DNA of 40,372 nt from Synergistaceae bacterium (GCA_017448795.1 JAFSKV010000014.1:1-40372); one strand, 5' to 3'. Numbered from the stretch's first letter, positions 14,677-23,416 are shown. A program made the numbers and translations. Notes: generated by a model from the letters alone, not told the origin.

Positions 14677-17246
14677 GCATAATACCGTCTGACGTGAAAA
14701 TTACCCCGTGGCTCGAACAGTTCAGGGACTTCAAGGAACAGTACCCCGACTCATTGCTCCTCTTCAGGATGGGCGACTTCTACGAGATGTTTTTTGACGA
14801 CGCTAAACAGGCCGCCTCCGTCCTCAATATAGCGTTGACCGCAAGAGACCCCGAAAAGAAAATCCCGATGGCCGGAATCCCTCATCACGCCCTCAACTCC
14901 TACTTGTCCCGCCTAATCCGCGCAGGCTACAGAGCCGCCATCTGTGAGCAAATCGGTGAACCAAGCTCGAAAGGCATCACTGACCGCCGGGTTGTCCGCG
15001 TAGTTACGCCCGGAACTTACCTTCCCGACGATGAGGCCTCAGAGTCAGCGCACCTTGCCTCAGTCTGGCCAGTCAGGGGAAGAATCGCGATGGCTCTGTT
15101 GTCGGTCAACACAGGACTGCTTGAAGCCGGGACTCTCACCATGAGGGATGCCGAGGCCATGCTGTCAGCGTTCACACCCGGCGAGATTCTCTACCCCTCC
15201 AACATCAGAGACCTTCCCCCTTTCCTCAACGGCTACAACCTCCGTCCCGTATCACCTGAAACCTTCAAGCCCGAAAACGCGTCAGGCCGTCTCAAGTCAG
15301 CATTACACACAACGAGGCTGGAAGGCTTCGGGATTGCTGACGGGGATTTATGCGCCGGGCCGGCTTGGGCAGCACTCGATTACCTCACGGCGACTCAGTT
15401 CAGCTCAATCAACGACATACTGAAGCTAGCACCCCTGACCGTCAAAGACAGAATGAGCCTCGACTCGTCAGCACAGAGAAACCTAGAGCTTATCCCTGAG
15501 ACATCCGGCGCAAGCGTCTCACTCTTCACGTCAATCGACAGATGCCGGACAAGCGCGGGAAAACGTACCCTCAAGGACTGGATATTACGCCCCCTCATGG
15601 ACGCAAAGGCCATCGCTGAACGTCAGCAGTATATAGGCGTGTTAGTCTCATCCCCCCGTGAATGCGCGGAGCTTCAGGACGCTTTAGCCGGGACTAGGGA
15701 TATTGAGCGTTCATTGTCGCGTCTGGCACTAGGTGCAGGAAACCCGGCGGATCTGTCAGCAATACGTGAGACTCTCAGGCTGATTCCCGCGATAAAGTCA
15801 GCGAATCTTGATGAGCCTTTGAGGACGTTACAGGAGTCATTGCCTGACACATCAAGCCTAAGAAGCTACCTTGAGTCCGCGCTTGAAGAGAGATTGCCGC
15901 GTCAGCTGGGGAACGGCCCGGTGATACGGTCATCATTCAGCCAGGAGCTGGGCGAAATCCGGGACTTCACGCAGAAGGGTGAGCAATGGCTGACGGAATA
16001 TCTTGAACGCGAGCGCGAGGCCACAAAAACACCCAAGCTCAAGGCAGGCTACACAAACGCATTCGGTTATTACTTGGAGGCCGGGAAATCGGGGCTTGCG
16101 TATCAGCCGGATTACTTCAGGCAGACTCAGACTCTCGTGAACTCGAAACGCTACACAACCCCTGAGCTTCGGAGCTTTGAGTCCAGGATGAAGAACGCTG
16201 AAGCTGAAATCTCACGGATTGAGTCGGAATTGTACCGGGCTGTAGTCTCACACGTCCTAGAAAACGGCAAGGACTTACAGCTCACAGCAAGATTGCTCGG
16301 AATACTGGACTGCACAGCCTCATGTGCTGAGATTGCGAGGGCGGGGAATTATTGTTGTCCTGTTGTGGATGACTCTGACGTGATAGACATAAAGTCGGGC
16401 CGCCATCCTGTGATTGAGCGCGAATTGAGGGACGCGGGGTTTGTGCCGAACGATGTCGGCATTGACCGGGACAGCCGGGTAATCATCCTCACCGGGCCGA
16501 ACATGGCCGGGAAATCTACGTGGCTCAGAATGACAGCGTTGCTCGTGATAATGTCCCAAGCCGGAATGTGGGTGCCAGCTGAGTCAGCAAGAATAGGACT
16601 CGTTGACCGCGTGTTTACCCGGATCGGGGCGCGTGATGACCTTGTGAGGGGGTCAAGCACGTTCATGGTTGAGATGCTGGAGACGGCTAACATCCTGAAC
16701 AACGTAACAGCCCGGAGCCTCATAATTCTTGACGAGGTCGGCCGGGGGACTGCAACATATGACGGGATGAGCATAGCGTGGGCGGTGCTTGAGTACCTGC
16801 ACGGAGCGTCGAAGGCTAGGGTTCTTTTCGCGACACACTACCACGAGCTGACGTGCCTTGAGGAGAGATTGGACGGCGTGAGGAATTACAGCATGACGGT
16901 CTCGGAAGGCAAAGAGGGCATCATGTTCCTTCACCAGGTTGTGAGGGGGGCGGCCGGGCGGTCATATGGTATTGAGGTTGCGAGGATTGCTGGCTTGCCT
17001 GATATTGTGCTGCGGAGGGCGTTCGAGCTTCTGGAGATATTCGAGCGTGAGGGCGTGGAGACCGGGGATATTCCTGCGCCGCTGCCTCAGGTTGCGCTGA
17101 GACGGCAGATTATGCTGTTGTCGCCGGAGAGTGATGCTGTTGTGGAGGAATTAGCGGGGCTGGATACGGACAACATAACACCGATTGAGGCGTTGAAGAT
17201 TCTGCACAGGCTGAAGATGAAGAGCATGGAGGCGCGTATGGTATAA
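14673..17246 (+). CDS. mutS: DNA mismatch repair protein MutS
   Basis: 857 aa, full length for MutS1. The mismatch-recognition Phe-x-Glu is at residues 36-38 (GDFYEMF). Walker A GPNMAGKST is at about 608-616, followed by LIILDEVGRGTATYDG (Walker B and dimer-interface region) and FATHYHEL. It recognises mismatches and small loops and recruits MutL. The gene is intact, which matters because its activity limits slippage at homopolymer and short repeats such as those in this window. The stop TAA lies inside the -10 box of the next promoter. Confidence 0.97.
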   Translation: MSIIPSDVKITPWLEQFRDFKEQYPDSLLLFRMGDFYEMFFDDAKQAASVLNIALTARDPEKKIPMAGIPHHALNSYLSRLIRAGYRAAICEQIGEPSSKGITDRRVVRVVTPGTYLPDDEASESAHLASVWPVRGRIAMALLSVNTGLLEAGTLTMRDAEAMLSAFTPGEILYPSNIRDLPPFLNGYNLRPVSPETFKPENASGRLKSALHTTRLEGFGIADGDLCAGPAWAALDYLTATQFSSINDILKLAPLTVKDRMSLDSSAQRNLELIPETSGASVSLFTSIDRCRTSAGKRTLKDWILRPLMDAKAIAERQQYIGVLVSSPRECAELQDALAGTRDIERSLSRLALGAGNPADLSAIRETLRLIPAIKSANLDEPLRTLQESLPDTSSLRSYLESALEERLPRQLGNGPVIRSSFSQELGEIRDFTQKGEQWLTEYLEREREATKTPKLKAGYTNAFGYYLEAGKSGLAYQPDYFRQTQTLVNSKRYTTPELRSFESRMKNAEAEISRIESELYRAVVSHVLENGKDLQLTARLLGILDCTASCAEIARAGNYCCPVVDDSDVIDIKSGRHPVIERELRDAGFVPNDVGIDRDSRVIILTGPNMAGKSTWLRMTALLVIMSQAGMWVPAESARIGLVDRVFTRIGARDDLVRGSSTFMVEMLETANILNNVTARSLIILDEVGRGTATYDGMSIAWAVLEYLHGASKARVLFATHYHELTCLEERLDGVRNYSMTVSEGKEGIMFLHQVVRGAAGRSYGIEVARIAGLPDIVLRRAFELLEIFEREGVETGDIPAPLPQVALRRQIMLLSPESDAVVEELAGLDTDNITPIEALKILHRLKMKSMEARMV

Positions 17247-17247
17247 T
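17239..17247 (+). promoter_or_regulatory. Extended -10 promoter (P1) of the first repeat cassette
   Basis: TGgTATAAT overlaps the mutS stop codon. It lies exactly 57 bases before an ATG at 17299 where the repeats begin. The second cassette (28484) has the same distance, and both share ATCCCA, AAGGA, TTGACA, GTGAAAT and ATAATG in the same order. Confidence 0.6.
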
Positions 17248-17271
17248 CACGAAATCCCAGCAGTAAGGAGG

Positions 17272-17300
17272 TTGACAGGTGTGAAATTGCGCGCCATAAT
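17272..17300 (+). promoter_or_regulatory. Second promoter-like element (P2), TTGACA-17-CATAAT
   Basis: A near-consensus -35 (17272-17277) and a -10 (17295-17300) with 17-base spacing. Transcription from here would start inside the 7-bp repeats, so copy number could also alter the initial transcript. The alternative reading is that the same bases are a Shine-Dalgarno (aaggagg 17265-17271) and GTG start of a leader ORF transcribed from P1. Confidence 0.5.
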
Positions 17301-17367
17301 GTTCGCAGTTCGCAGTTCGCAGTTCGCAGTTCGCAGTTCGCAGTTCGCAGTTCGCAGTTCGCAGTAG
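17281..17367 (+). CDS. Leader ORF made of 7-bp repeats (28 aa), possible phase-variable leader
   Basis: GTG at 17281 is 9 bases after a strong Shine-Dalgarno (aaggagg). It reads VKLRAIM, then three copies of FAVRSSQ (21 bases each, three 7-bp units), then TAG at 17365. The peptide is encoded by the repeat itself, so it is unlikely to have a function as a protein. With one unit fewer (or two more), the frame would instead run to a TGA at 17441-17443 overlapping the ATG of the glycosyltransferase; with one more unit it stops at once. Translation of this ORF is inferred, not shown. Confidence 0.4.
   Translation: MKLRAIMFAVRSSQFAVRSSQFAVRSSQ
17301..17365 (+). repeat. 7-bp tandem repeat (gttcgca), 9 copies
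   Basis: Nine perfect units from 17301 to 17363, followed by the first two bases of a tenth. Perfect identity of all units suggests recent slippage. The unit is not a multiple of three, and none of the three frames has a stop inside the array. Confidence 0.95.
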
Positions 17368-17439
17368 CTTAGTCTGTCCTTTCACATCATCCCACAACAA
17401 ACGCAATTCAGGTTCACGTTCATGCGCGGGGGTACTGCC

Positions 17440-18519
17440 ATGATTGGCGGGGTGCTCTCAAAGGCTTATCCGGATAACATGACTCCTCCTCACTTCCAAG
17501 TCGTTCATGAATGGGAGGAAGAAATCGCAAAGCGTCTTGGCGTGCCTGTCAGGAAAATTTTTGTGGAAAGCAATCCCGCCCCCTCCAAGTTCCGTATTAC
17601 GCCGAAATTAATGCGTCTCCGCCACATAATAGCAGGGAAAGTTTTTCTCACGTTCCCCTTAATCAGGCGCATGATCTGTGACAGGCTTCGCCCGCCCTTC
17701 ACTCAAGACATCAGCCTTCCCCTTTCTGTATGCTTTCTCATGAGCGTACACATCAAAGAAGTGTCTATGCTCTCAGGGAACAACTGCATTCCTGTTTTCT
17801 TGGACGTATGGAGCGACTTCAACATTGAGGAGGTCGTCAGGCGCACAAAGGGCTTCCGGCTCTTCTACGTAACATCCCGCGATGTCTACAACCGTGTCAA
17901 AGCAACCTCGCCGCAAAGCAACGTACACTACATGCCGCTGTCAGTCGCCGACAAGTATCACTCCGAGAATTTCTCCGCCTACAGGAACAAGACAATAGAT
18001 GTCCTTCACTCCAGCCGTAAAAATCCCGTGCTTCACGAATACATGATGCAGTACGCCGACAAACACAGCGGGCTTGATTACGTCTACAAGGAGAACGGAG
18101 AATACATCTCAACCCTCCGCGGAAATATAGGCCGGTGTCTCAGCCGCGAGGACTACATGAACCTCATAGCCTCAGCGAAAGTGTGTCTTGTGGGCTGCTC
18201 AGGCATCGACGGCTCAAGGGCTGACACTTACGGAATATGCTTCCCGACCCCGCGCTTCTACGAGTCCGCAGTACTAGGCTGCGCGCTCATAGGCCGTTAC
18301 CCCGAAAACCAAGAGTTCCGCGAACTCAACATGTCCCGTTACTGCCCAAACATCACCAGCTACGACCAATTCACCCACGAGCTCGAACGCGCATTGTCCC
18401 AGACACCCGAAGAACTTTACGCACAAAACCGGGACTTCATCCTAGGCTCCCTCACCAGCAAGAGGGCCGAACAGATCCGGCATGACCTGGAGGAGCTGAC
18501 ATGCGGACAAAATTCCTGA
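17440..18519 (+). CDS. Glycosyltransferase-like protein (GT-B type, glycan biosynthesis)
   Basis: About 359 aa without signal peptide or membrane segments. The middle and C-terminal half look like a GT-B family 1/4-type transferase: DVLHSSRKNP, LIASAKVCLVGCSG, and GICFPTPRFYESAVLGCALIGRYPENQEF, where the FYE-A-x-G-x-x-LIGRYP block corresponds to the nucleotide-sugar site. The donor is unknown. The start is uncertain: ATG 17440 fits an ATGA overlap with a leader frame from the repeats and has gcgggggt upstream; ATG 17422 and ATG 17479 are in the same frame. The frame is open back to the repeat array but blocked by TAG at 17365. The flavoprotein gene overlaps its end by 19 bases, so they form an operon. 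Confidence 0.7.
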   Translation: MIGGVLSKAYPDNMTPPHFQVVHEWEEEIAKRLGVPVRKIFVESNPAPSKFRITPKLMRLRHIIAGKVFLTFPLIRRMICDRLRPPFTQDISLPLSVCFLMSVHIKEVSMLSGNNCIPVFLDVWSDFNIEEVVRRTKGFRLFYVTSRDVYNRVKATSPQSNVHYMPLSVADKYHSENFSAYRNKTIDVLHSSRKNPVLHEYMMQYADKHSGLDYVYKENGEYISTLRGNIGRCLSREDYMNLIASAKVCLVGCSGIDGSRADTYGICFPTPRFYESAVLGCALIGRYPENQEFRELNMSRYCPNITSYDQFTHELERALSQTPEELYAQNRDFILGSLTSKRAEQIRHDLEELTCGQNS

Positions 18520-19709
18520 TACTCGGAGCAGGCCCGGCAGGTCTCTCTTTCGCGGCAAGGCTCATGCAGAACAACGTGCGCGACTTCCTGATACTTGAGG
18601 CTGAACGTGAGGCTGGCGGATTATGTCGCTCAGTCCAAGTTGACGGCTACCCACTCGACATTGGCGGCGGCCACATTCTCGATGTCAGGAGGCCTCATGT
18701 TGTCGATTTCCTGTTTCACTTCATGCCCCGCGAAGAATGGAATCACTTTGTCCGCGACACTGCAATTCAAATCGGAGGACAGCTCATCTCCCATCCTTTC
18801 GAGGCAAATATCTGGCAGCTAGGCACTGACTCTCAGGTCGACTATCTAGCCTCAATCGCAAGGGCAGGATGCGTTACAGGCCGGGAAAAGCCCGAAAGGT
18901 TCACCGGCTGGATTCGCTGGAAGCTCGGCGACAAAATCGCGGACGGCTACATGATCCCCTACAACACCAAGATGTTCGGCCATGAGCTGGACAATCTCGG
19001 CACTTACTGGCTAGGCAAGCTCCCTGATGTCAGCTTTGAGGACACAATCCGTTCATGCCTCGAACACAAAGCCCACGCAAAACAGCCCGGACATGCTGAG
19101 TTTTATTACCCTGCTGAACACGGTTACGGCGAATTATGGCGGAGGATTGCTGACTCTCTTGACGGCAGGGTGATTTACGGCGAGCATGTGAACGGAATTG
19201 ATTTCACGTCCCGCACAGTAACAACACAAAGCGGCCATGAATACAGCGGCGATGCCATCATCACGACGATACCTTGGCGAGAATTTTCGCGGCTTGAAGG
19301 AATGCCTGACACTCTCAAGGCCTCAGTCTCACGCCTGAAACACACAAGCGTTGAGGTTCGTTACGTCCCAAGAAACATGGACACGTCAGCACAATGGATA
19401 TATTACCCGGACTTGTCGCTGAGTTATCACAGGATATTCGTCCGCCATAACGTGCTTCTTGGGAGTCGCGGTGTGTGGACTGAGACCAACACAGACAGGC
19501 TCGCTCCTCCCGACGGAAATTTTGCCCACGTCAGCAAGTATGCTTATCCGTTGAACACGCTGGACAAGCCCCAAGTCATGGCCGGGATTCTGGAATGGTG
19601 CAGGGGGAATCATGTTTACGGCTTGGGACGCTGGGGGGAACACGAGCATTACAACTCTGACCTGACCGTCGAGCTTGCCGTGAAACTTGCTGACAGCCTC
19701 ACGCGGTGA
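18501..19709 (+). CDS. FAD-dependent oxidoreductase, protoporphyrinogen oxidase/UDP-galactopyranose mutase-like
   Basis: 402 aa. Residues 6-18 hold the dinucleotide-binding GAGPAGLSFAARL, then LEAEREAGGLCRS and DIGGGHIL, the pattern of the amine-oxidase/PPOX-like flavoprotein group. The C-terminal GILEWCRGNHVYGLGRWGEHEHYNSD ending resembles the flavin-contacting end of UDP-galactopyranose mutases and their relatives in polysaccharide loci. Because it overlaps a glycosyltransferase gene by 19 bases, a sugar-nucleotide substrate is more likely than a porphyrin. The exact reaction cannot be assigned from sequence alone. The pair sits between mutS and mutL, genes that are commonly adjacent. Confidence 0.75.
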   Translation: MRTKFLILGAGPAGLSFAARLMQNNVRDFLILEAEREAGGLCRSVQVDGYPLDIGGGHILDVRRPHVVDFLFHFMPREEWNHFVRDTAIQIGGQLISHPFEANIWQLGTDSQVDYLASIARAGCVTGREKPERFTGWIRWKLGDKIADGYMIPYNTKMFGHELDNLGTYWLGKLPDVSFEDTIRSCLEHKAHAKQPGHAEFYYPAEHGYGELWRRIADSLDGRVIYGEHVNGIDFTSRTVTTQSGHEYSGDAIITTIPWREFSRLEGMPDTLKASVSRLKHTSVEVRYVPRNMDTSAQWIYYPDLSLSYHRIFVRHNVLLGSRGVWTETNTDRLAPPDGNFAHVSKYAYPLNTLDKPQVMAGILEWCRGNHVYGLGRWGEHEHYNSDLTVELAVKLADSLTR

Positions 19710-19712
19710 ACG

Positions 19713-19721
19713 TGCTAATAT
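19713..19721 (+). promoter_or_regulatory. Possible extended -10 promoter for mutL
   Basis: TGcTAATAT in the 43-base gap before mutL, with cataat 8 bases further on as a second possible -10. The RBS aaggag follows at about 19741. A separate promoter would free mutL from the repeat-controlled cassette upstream. Confidence 0.35.
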
Positions 19722-19752
19722 ACGGGCATAATCTCACACGAAGGAGTCCGCC

Positions 19753-21465
19753 ATGCCCGCAATATATTCACTACCCGAAAATGTCTGGTCCCGTATAGCC
19801 GCCGGAGAAGTCGTAGAACGCCCCGCCTCAGCCGTCAAGGAACTCACAGAGAACGCCTTGGACGCAGGAGCAGCAAGAATATCCGTGATGCTCAAGGACG
19901 GAGGACGTTTGCGGATTGTCGTTGAGGATGACGGGGAAGGGATTGCGTTTGACGACCTGCCCCTGGCTCTCATGTACCACGCAACAAGCAAGCTCCGCGA
20001 AATCTCAGACCTTGAACACATAAGCACGTTGGGTTACAGGGGTGAAGCATTGGCCAGCCTCGCAGCAGTTGCCGACGTTGAGATACGCAGCAGGCAGGCA
20101 GATGATGACGAGGGGGGATTAGTCCGCACACATGACGGCAAAATCACCGAGCATGTCAGGGCGAAATGCTCACAGGGTACACGCGTTCAGGTATCGGACT
20201 TGTTCTCAGGCCTCCCGGCAAGGCGCAAATTCCTCAAGAGCGCGTCGGGCGAATTGAGGCGGGCGGCTGTCTTCCTGCGTGAGTATTCCGTGTGCAACCC
20301 GGGAGTCGCTTTCAGGCTTGAGCATGACGGCCGTGAGATATTCAGCACTGACGGCTCAGGCGACAGGAGGCGAGTCCTCGCGAAAATCTGGCCTGAAGGC
20401 GCGGAGATTCAGACGGTCAACATAACGGGCGGGCATCTTGCGCTTGAGTGCTGGTTCCAGTCGAGGGCGGGAATATCAGGCCGCGGGGACTTGATGGCTT
20501 TCGTGAACGGCCGGGCTGTCAACGACCCTGTGATACGTTCTGCTGTTGCGGCTGCTGCGAGGGAGCTTGCGGGGAACTGGGCATTGTTCTTCACGCTTGA
20601 GCCTTCACTTGTCGACGTGAACATTCACCCGTCAAAAGCTGAAGTCCGCTTCCGTTACCCCGATGAGATATACACGAGCATTCACCACGCTGTGAGGAGC
20701 CTAGGAAGCCCCGCGGTTATCCCTGAGACAGTAACAGCCCCCGTGAGGATTTCCCCGCCAGCAAAAACGCAGCCTTCATCCCCCCCGTCAAGAAGCGGCT
20801 GGAATTTCCGCGACACTCCCACAGTGAAAGCAACGCCGAATTTCCCGGCAGAAAACGTGCAGGGTGAAATTTTTGCTGACACTGAGACTGTCCCGGAGGA
20901 TTCAGGTGTCCGCTTCATGGGGCAAAATTCGGGCGGGTACTTGGTGTATGACACGCCTGAAGGATTGGTGATTGCTGACCCACACGCGGCGCATGAAAGA
21001 GTGAACTATGAGCGTATAAAGTCGGCGGCGGAAAATTCCCGGAACGTGCAGAAATTGCTTGTGCCTGTGATTTTGCACCCTACGCTTGCGCTTGAGACGG
21101 CGGAATTTGAGGAGGCTTTGAGGGATTCGGGGTTCGAGTTCGTGAACAGTGAGTCAGGAGTCGAGATGAGTGCAGTCCCGGCTGTCGGTAGCGTTGACTT
21201 TGAGCCGGAAGCGTTGCTGCGGGCATCATTGCGGGCGCTGAAGAATAATCATGACGGTGATACGAGAAATATATTGTGGCGGACTTGGGCGACGATGGCG
21301 TGCAAGGCATCCGTGAAGCTCACCACGAAGCTGACGGAGGAGGAGGCGTTGAGTTTGTGGCGGGAACTTCACGGGTGTGAACAGCCTTTTGTGTGTCCTC
21401 ATGGCCGGCCTGTTATGATTGAGCTGAAGAATGAGGACTTATTGAGGCGGTTCGGGCGGGAATGA
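19753..21465 (+). CDS. mutL: DNA mismatch repair protein MutL
   Basis: 570 aa. The GHKL ATPase motifs are present: ELTENALDAGA, DDGEGI, and GYRGEALASLA. The endonuclease-type metal motif DQHA(x)2E(x)4E appears at 409-420 as DPHAAHERVNYE, with Pro in place of Gln. The C-terminal CPHGRP motif is intact, so this is probably a nicking MutL, as in bacteria without MutH. It couples MutS mismatch recognition to strand removal. The RBS is aaggag before ATG 19753. The stop is one base from the stop of the convergent WG-repeat gene. Confidence 0.95.
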   Translation: MPAIYSLPENVWSRIAAGEVVERPASAVKELTENALDAGAARISVMLKDGGRLRIVVEDDGEGIAFDDLPLALMYHATSKLREISDLEHISTLGYRGEALASLAAVADVEIRSRQADDDEGGLVRTHDGKITEHVRAKCSQGTRVQVSDLFSGLPARRKFLKSASGELRRAAVFLREYSVCNPGVAFRLEHDGREIFSTDGSGDRRRVLAKIWPEGAEIQTVNITGGHLALECWFQSRAGISGRGDLMAFVNGRAVNDPVIRSAVAAAARELAGNWALFFTLEPSLVDVNIHPSKAEVRFRYPDEIYTSIHHAVRSLGSPAVIPETVTAPVRISPPAKTQPSSPPSRSGWNFRDTPTVKATPNFPAENVQGEIFADTETVPEDSGVRFMGQNSGGYLVYDTPEGLVIADPHAAHERVNYERIKSAAENSRNVQKLLVPVILHPTLALETAEFEEALRDSGFEFVNSESGVEMSAVPAVGSVDFEPEALLRASLRALKNNHDGDTRNILWRTWATMACKASVKLTTKLTEEEALSLWRELHGCEQPFVCPHGRPVMIELKNEDLLRRFGRE

Positions 21466-21466
21466 G

Positions 21467-22399
21467 TCACTGCCGGATATATCCCCACTTGTTCTCGACT
21501 CTCACGGCGGCTAGTCCCTCGCTGAATGTCCTTGCGTCCTCATACTGCGCGGCAATCTCCCATTCCCCCCGGATGTTCACATACCCCCAGCGGGCATCAC
21601 CAGTAACAGGCGCGAGACCGTCCCCGAAATTCCCGGCGTTGTTGTAGCGCCGCGGGATGGCCTTGTTGTTCCAGTGGCCGATATATCCCCAGCCCCTGTA
21701 AGTTGTGCGTGTCCTGACAGGTGCGACACCGTCAGCAAACTCCCCCGCTTCCGTGTACTGAGGCTTTATCGCGTACCTGCCATCCTTGTTGATGTAACCC
21801 CAGCGACCCCGGATATATACGGCGGCCAGTCCCTCGTGAAATTCCCCGGCGCGTGTGAATTTCGGCTCAATGACCCACCTTCCCCGCATGTCGATATACC
21901 CCCACAAGGCATTCTTCCGGGCTGGCGCGAGCCCGTCAACAAACCTTCCTGCCCTCTCGAACTGCGGCGGAATGAGATAGTTCCCCATCATGTCAATATA
22001 TCCCCATTGCCCGGCAACTTGAACCGCTCCCATTCCCTGAGAGAAAGGCAGGCCGTTGGTGAAGAATCTTTCTGTGCGCTCGTCAGTGTCAGGGTCAATG
22101 CGGACAAAAGCAGGCTGTCCCTCGCTGTCGATATAGTGATCGCCGACAAACGCAAAGCCCTCGGAGAAATCACCGGCTTCCGGGACTCTGTGGACGAACG
22201 GAATAGCTATGCGTCCCAAGTAGTCCACGTAGCCCCATCGGTCATTGGACTTTACGGCGGCGAGTCCTTCGTGGAAGTCGCGGGCATCTTGGTATGTCGG
22301 GGGGATTACGAATGTTGCGGGGCGGGTGTAGGCGGCTTCTGCTGACGGTGTGAGAGTTAGCGCAAACAGAAGGGTTATTGCGGCTAATGTGTGCTTCAT
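21467..22399 (-). CDS. Exported WG-repeat protein
   Basis: 310 aa with a clear signal peptide (MKHTLAAITLLFALTLTPSAEAA). The rest is a series of about seven WG/KWG-type repeats of 35-45 residues, each with a WGYI or WGYV followed by G-x-x-x-I-x-x-x-F/Y and an F-x-x-G-L-A block. The protein is expected in the periplasm or on the surface. WG-repeat proteins lack a well-defined general function, so none is assigned. The RBS on this strand is aaagga, 11 bases from the ATG, and a TATAAT-like box at 22429-22424 lies just beyond the stop of the upstream Sel1 gene. Confidence 0.8.
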   Translation of the reverse strand: MKHTLAAITLLFALTLTPSAEAAYTRPATFVIPPTYQDARDFHEGLAAVKSNDRWGYVDYLGRIAIPFVHRVPEAGDFSEGFAFVGDHYIDSEGQPAFVRIDPDTDERTERFFTNGLPFSQGMGAVQVAGQWGYIDMMGNYLIPPQFERAGRFVDGLAPARKNALWGYIDMRGRWVIEPKFTRAGEFHEGLAAVYIRGRWGYINKDGRYAIKPQYTEAGEFADGVAPVRTRTTYRGWGYIGHWNNKAIPRRYNNAGNFGDGLAPVTGDARWGYVNIRGEWEIAAQYEDARTFSEGLAAVRVENKWGYIRQ

Positions 22400-22423
22400 G
22401 GCTGTATCAGTCCTTTCTGGGAT

Positions 22424-22429
22424 ATTATA
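22424..22429 (-). promoter_or_regulatory. -10 box for the WG-repeat gene
   Basis: TATAAT read on the minus strand, overlapping the region just after the Sel1-gene stop, followed by cccagaaaggactgatac and the ATG at 22399. The same ccca-aaagga-tga wording recurs in the two repeat cassettes, and it marks a shared leader style with AAGGA as RBS. Confidence 0.45.
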
Positions 22430-22431
22430 TG

Positions 22432-23331
22432 CTACCTGAGGCGTACGAGGGCTGCTTTCGCGTCTTCATCACCTTGTTCCGCAGCGGCCTGATACCATTT
22501 ACGGGCTTCCTGAAGATTCTTTGCGACACCCTCGCCATTTTCATACATAAGCCCAAGGTTGAACTGCGCCGGAACTTCCCCCTGTTCGGCGGCCAGAGTG
22601 TACCACATAACAGCCCCTGTCTTGTCCTGCCTGACACCATCGCCCTTGAAGTACATATTTCCCAAGTTGCATTGTGCCGGAGCATACCCCTTCTCAGCGG
22701 CCAAGAGATACCATTTAAATGCCTCTGTCTTATCCTGCCCGACACCCTCGCCCTTGAAGTATTTGTTCCCCAAGTTGAATTGCGCCTTTACGTGTCCCTT
22801 CTCGGCGGCCAGACGATACCACTTCACGGCCTCTGCATAATTTCCGACCTCGTAATGCTTCTTGCCTAATTCATACTGCGCCTGCGCGTCTGTAGGCTCA
22901 TTCAGATTTTGCGCGTTTGCCCGCCTTTGTTCCTCAAGCCGCCTCTCCGCTTCCTCTCTTAGCCTGGCCTCCTCAGCTTTTTGCGCCTCTAGCTGCTTCA
23001 GAGCCTCCTCACGCTGCCTCAGCTCTTCTCTCAGGCGTTCCTCTTCCTGAAGTTTACGTTCGAGTTCGCGCTGTATTTCTTCCCTGCGTTTCGCCTCTTC
23101 TGTATGCCTGCGTTCTTCTTCTATGCGTTCCTCATCCTTGCGCTTAAGCTCAAGTATCCGCTGTATTTCGAGTATTCTCATGGCTTCTGCCTCAGTGTCA
23201 TTTTCCTTCTTGCCGAATATTTCCTTCAGCCACGGAAATTTCCATATCGCAACCATAATCAGAATGCCGCACATGATTTCACCGCCGAACTTCTTTATGC
23301 CCTCGAATATCATCTCGGTTACAGCTTCCAT
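22432..23331 (-). CDS. Membrane-anchored coiled-coil protein with Sel1-like repeats
   Basis: 299 aa from the ATG at 23331, which has ggaggca as RBS; the longer frame to 23400 reads through the typA terminator and is rejected. Residues of about 16-34 form a hydrophobic segment (IMCGILIMVAIWKFPWL) that probably anchors the protein. Residues 45-140 are a long Glu/Arg/Lys-rich coiled coil. The C-terminal 150 residues hold four Sel1/TPR-like repeats of 36 residues (A-x-x-WY/L-AAEKG-x-x-x-A-Q-x-NLG-x-x-Y-x-x-G-x-G). Such repeats scaffold protein complexes. Function is not known. Confidence 0.8.
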   Translation of the reverse strand: MEAVTEMIFEGIKKFGGEIMCGILIMVAIWKFPWLKEIFGKKENDTEAEAMRILEIQRILELKRKDEERIEEERRHTEEAKRREEIQRELERKLQEEERLREELRQREEALKQLEAQKAEEARLREEAERRLEEQRRANAQNLNEPTDAQAQYELGKKHYEVGNYAEAVKWYRLAAEKGHVKAQFNLGNKYFKGEGVGQDKTEAFKWYLLAAEKGYAPAQCNLGNMYFKGDGVRQDKTGAVMWYTLAAEQGEVPAQFNLGLMYENGEGVAKNLQEARKWYQAAAEQGDEDAKAALVRLR

Positions 23332-23378
23332 CGTCCTGCCTCCTGTTTTCGGGAATATGAATATTGTAACAGTCAGCC

Positions 23379-23416
23379 AAAAAAAAATTCCCCCTGCCAT
23401 AACGACAAGGGGAAAA
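23379..23416 (-). terminator. Rho-independent terminator of typA
   Basis: On the minus strand, ttcccc (23414-23409) pairs with ggggaa (23393-23388), followed by nine T (the A run at 23379-23387). It lies 9 bases beyond the typA stop. Confidence 0.85.

Noticed and set aside
17301-17365. Repeat array as a CRISPR
   Set aside because: Units are 7 bp, contiguous and without spacers, and no cas gene is present.
17422-17439. Glycosyltransferase fused in frame to the repeat-encoded leader
   Set aside because: The two are in the same frame at nine copies, but TAG 17365-17367 lies after the array and would end any frame-1 read-through.
21674-22345. Long plus-strand frame opposite the WG-repeat gene
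   Set aside because: It mirrors the repeated codons of the minus-strand gene, which has a signal peptide and conserved repeats.
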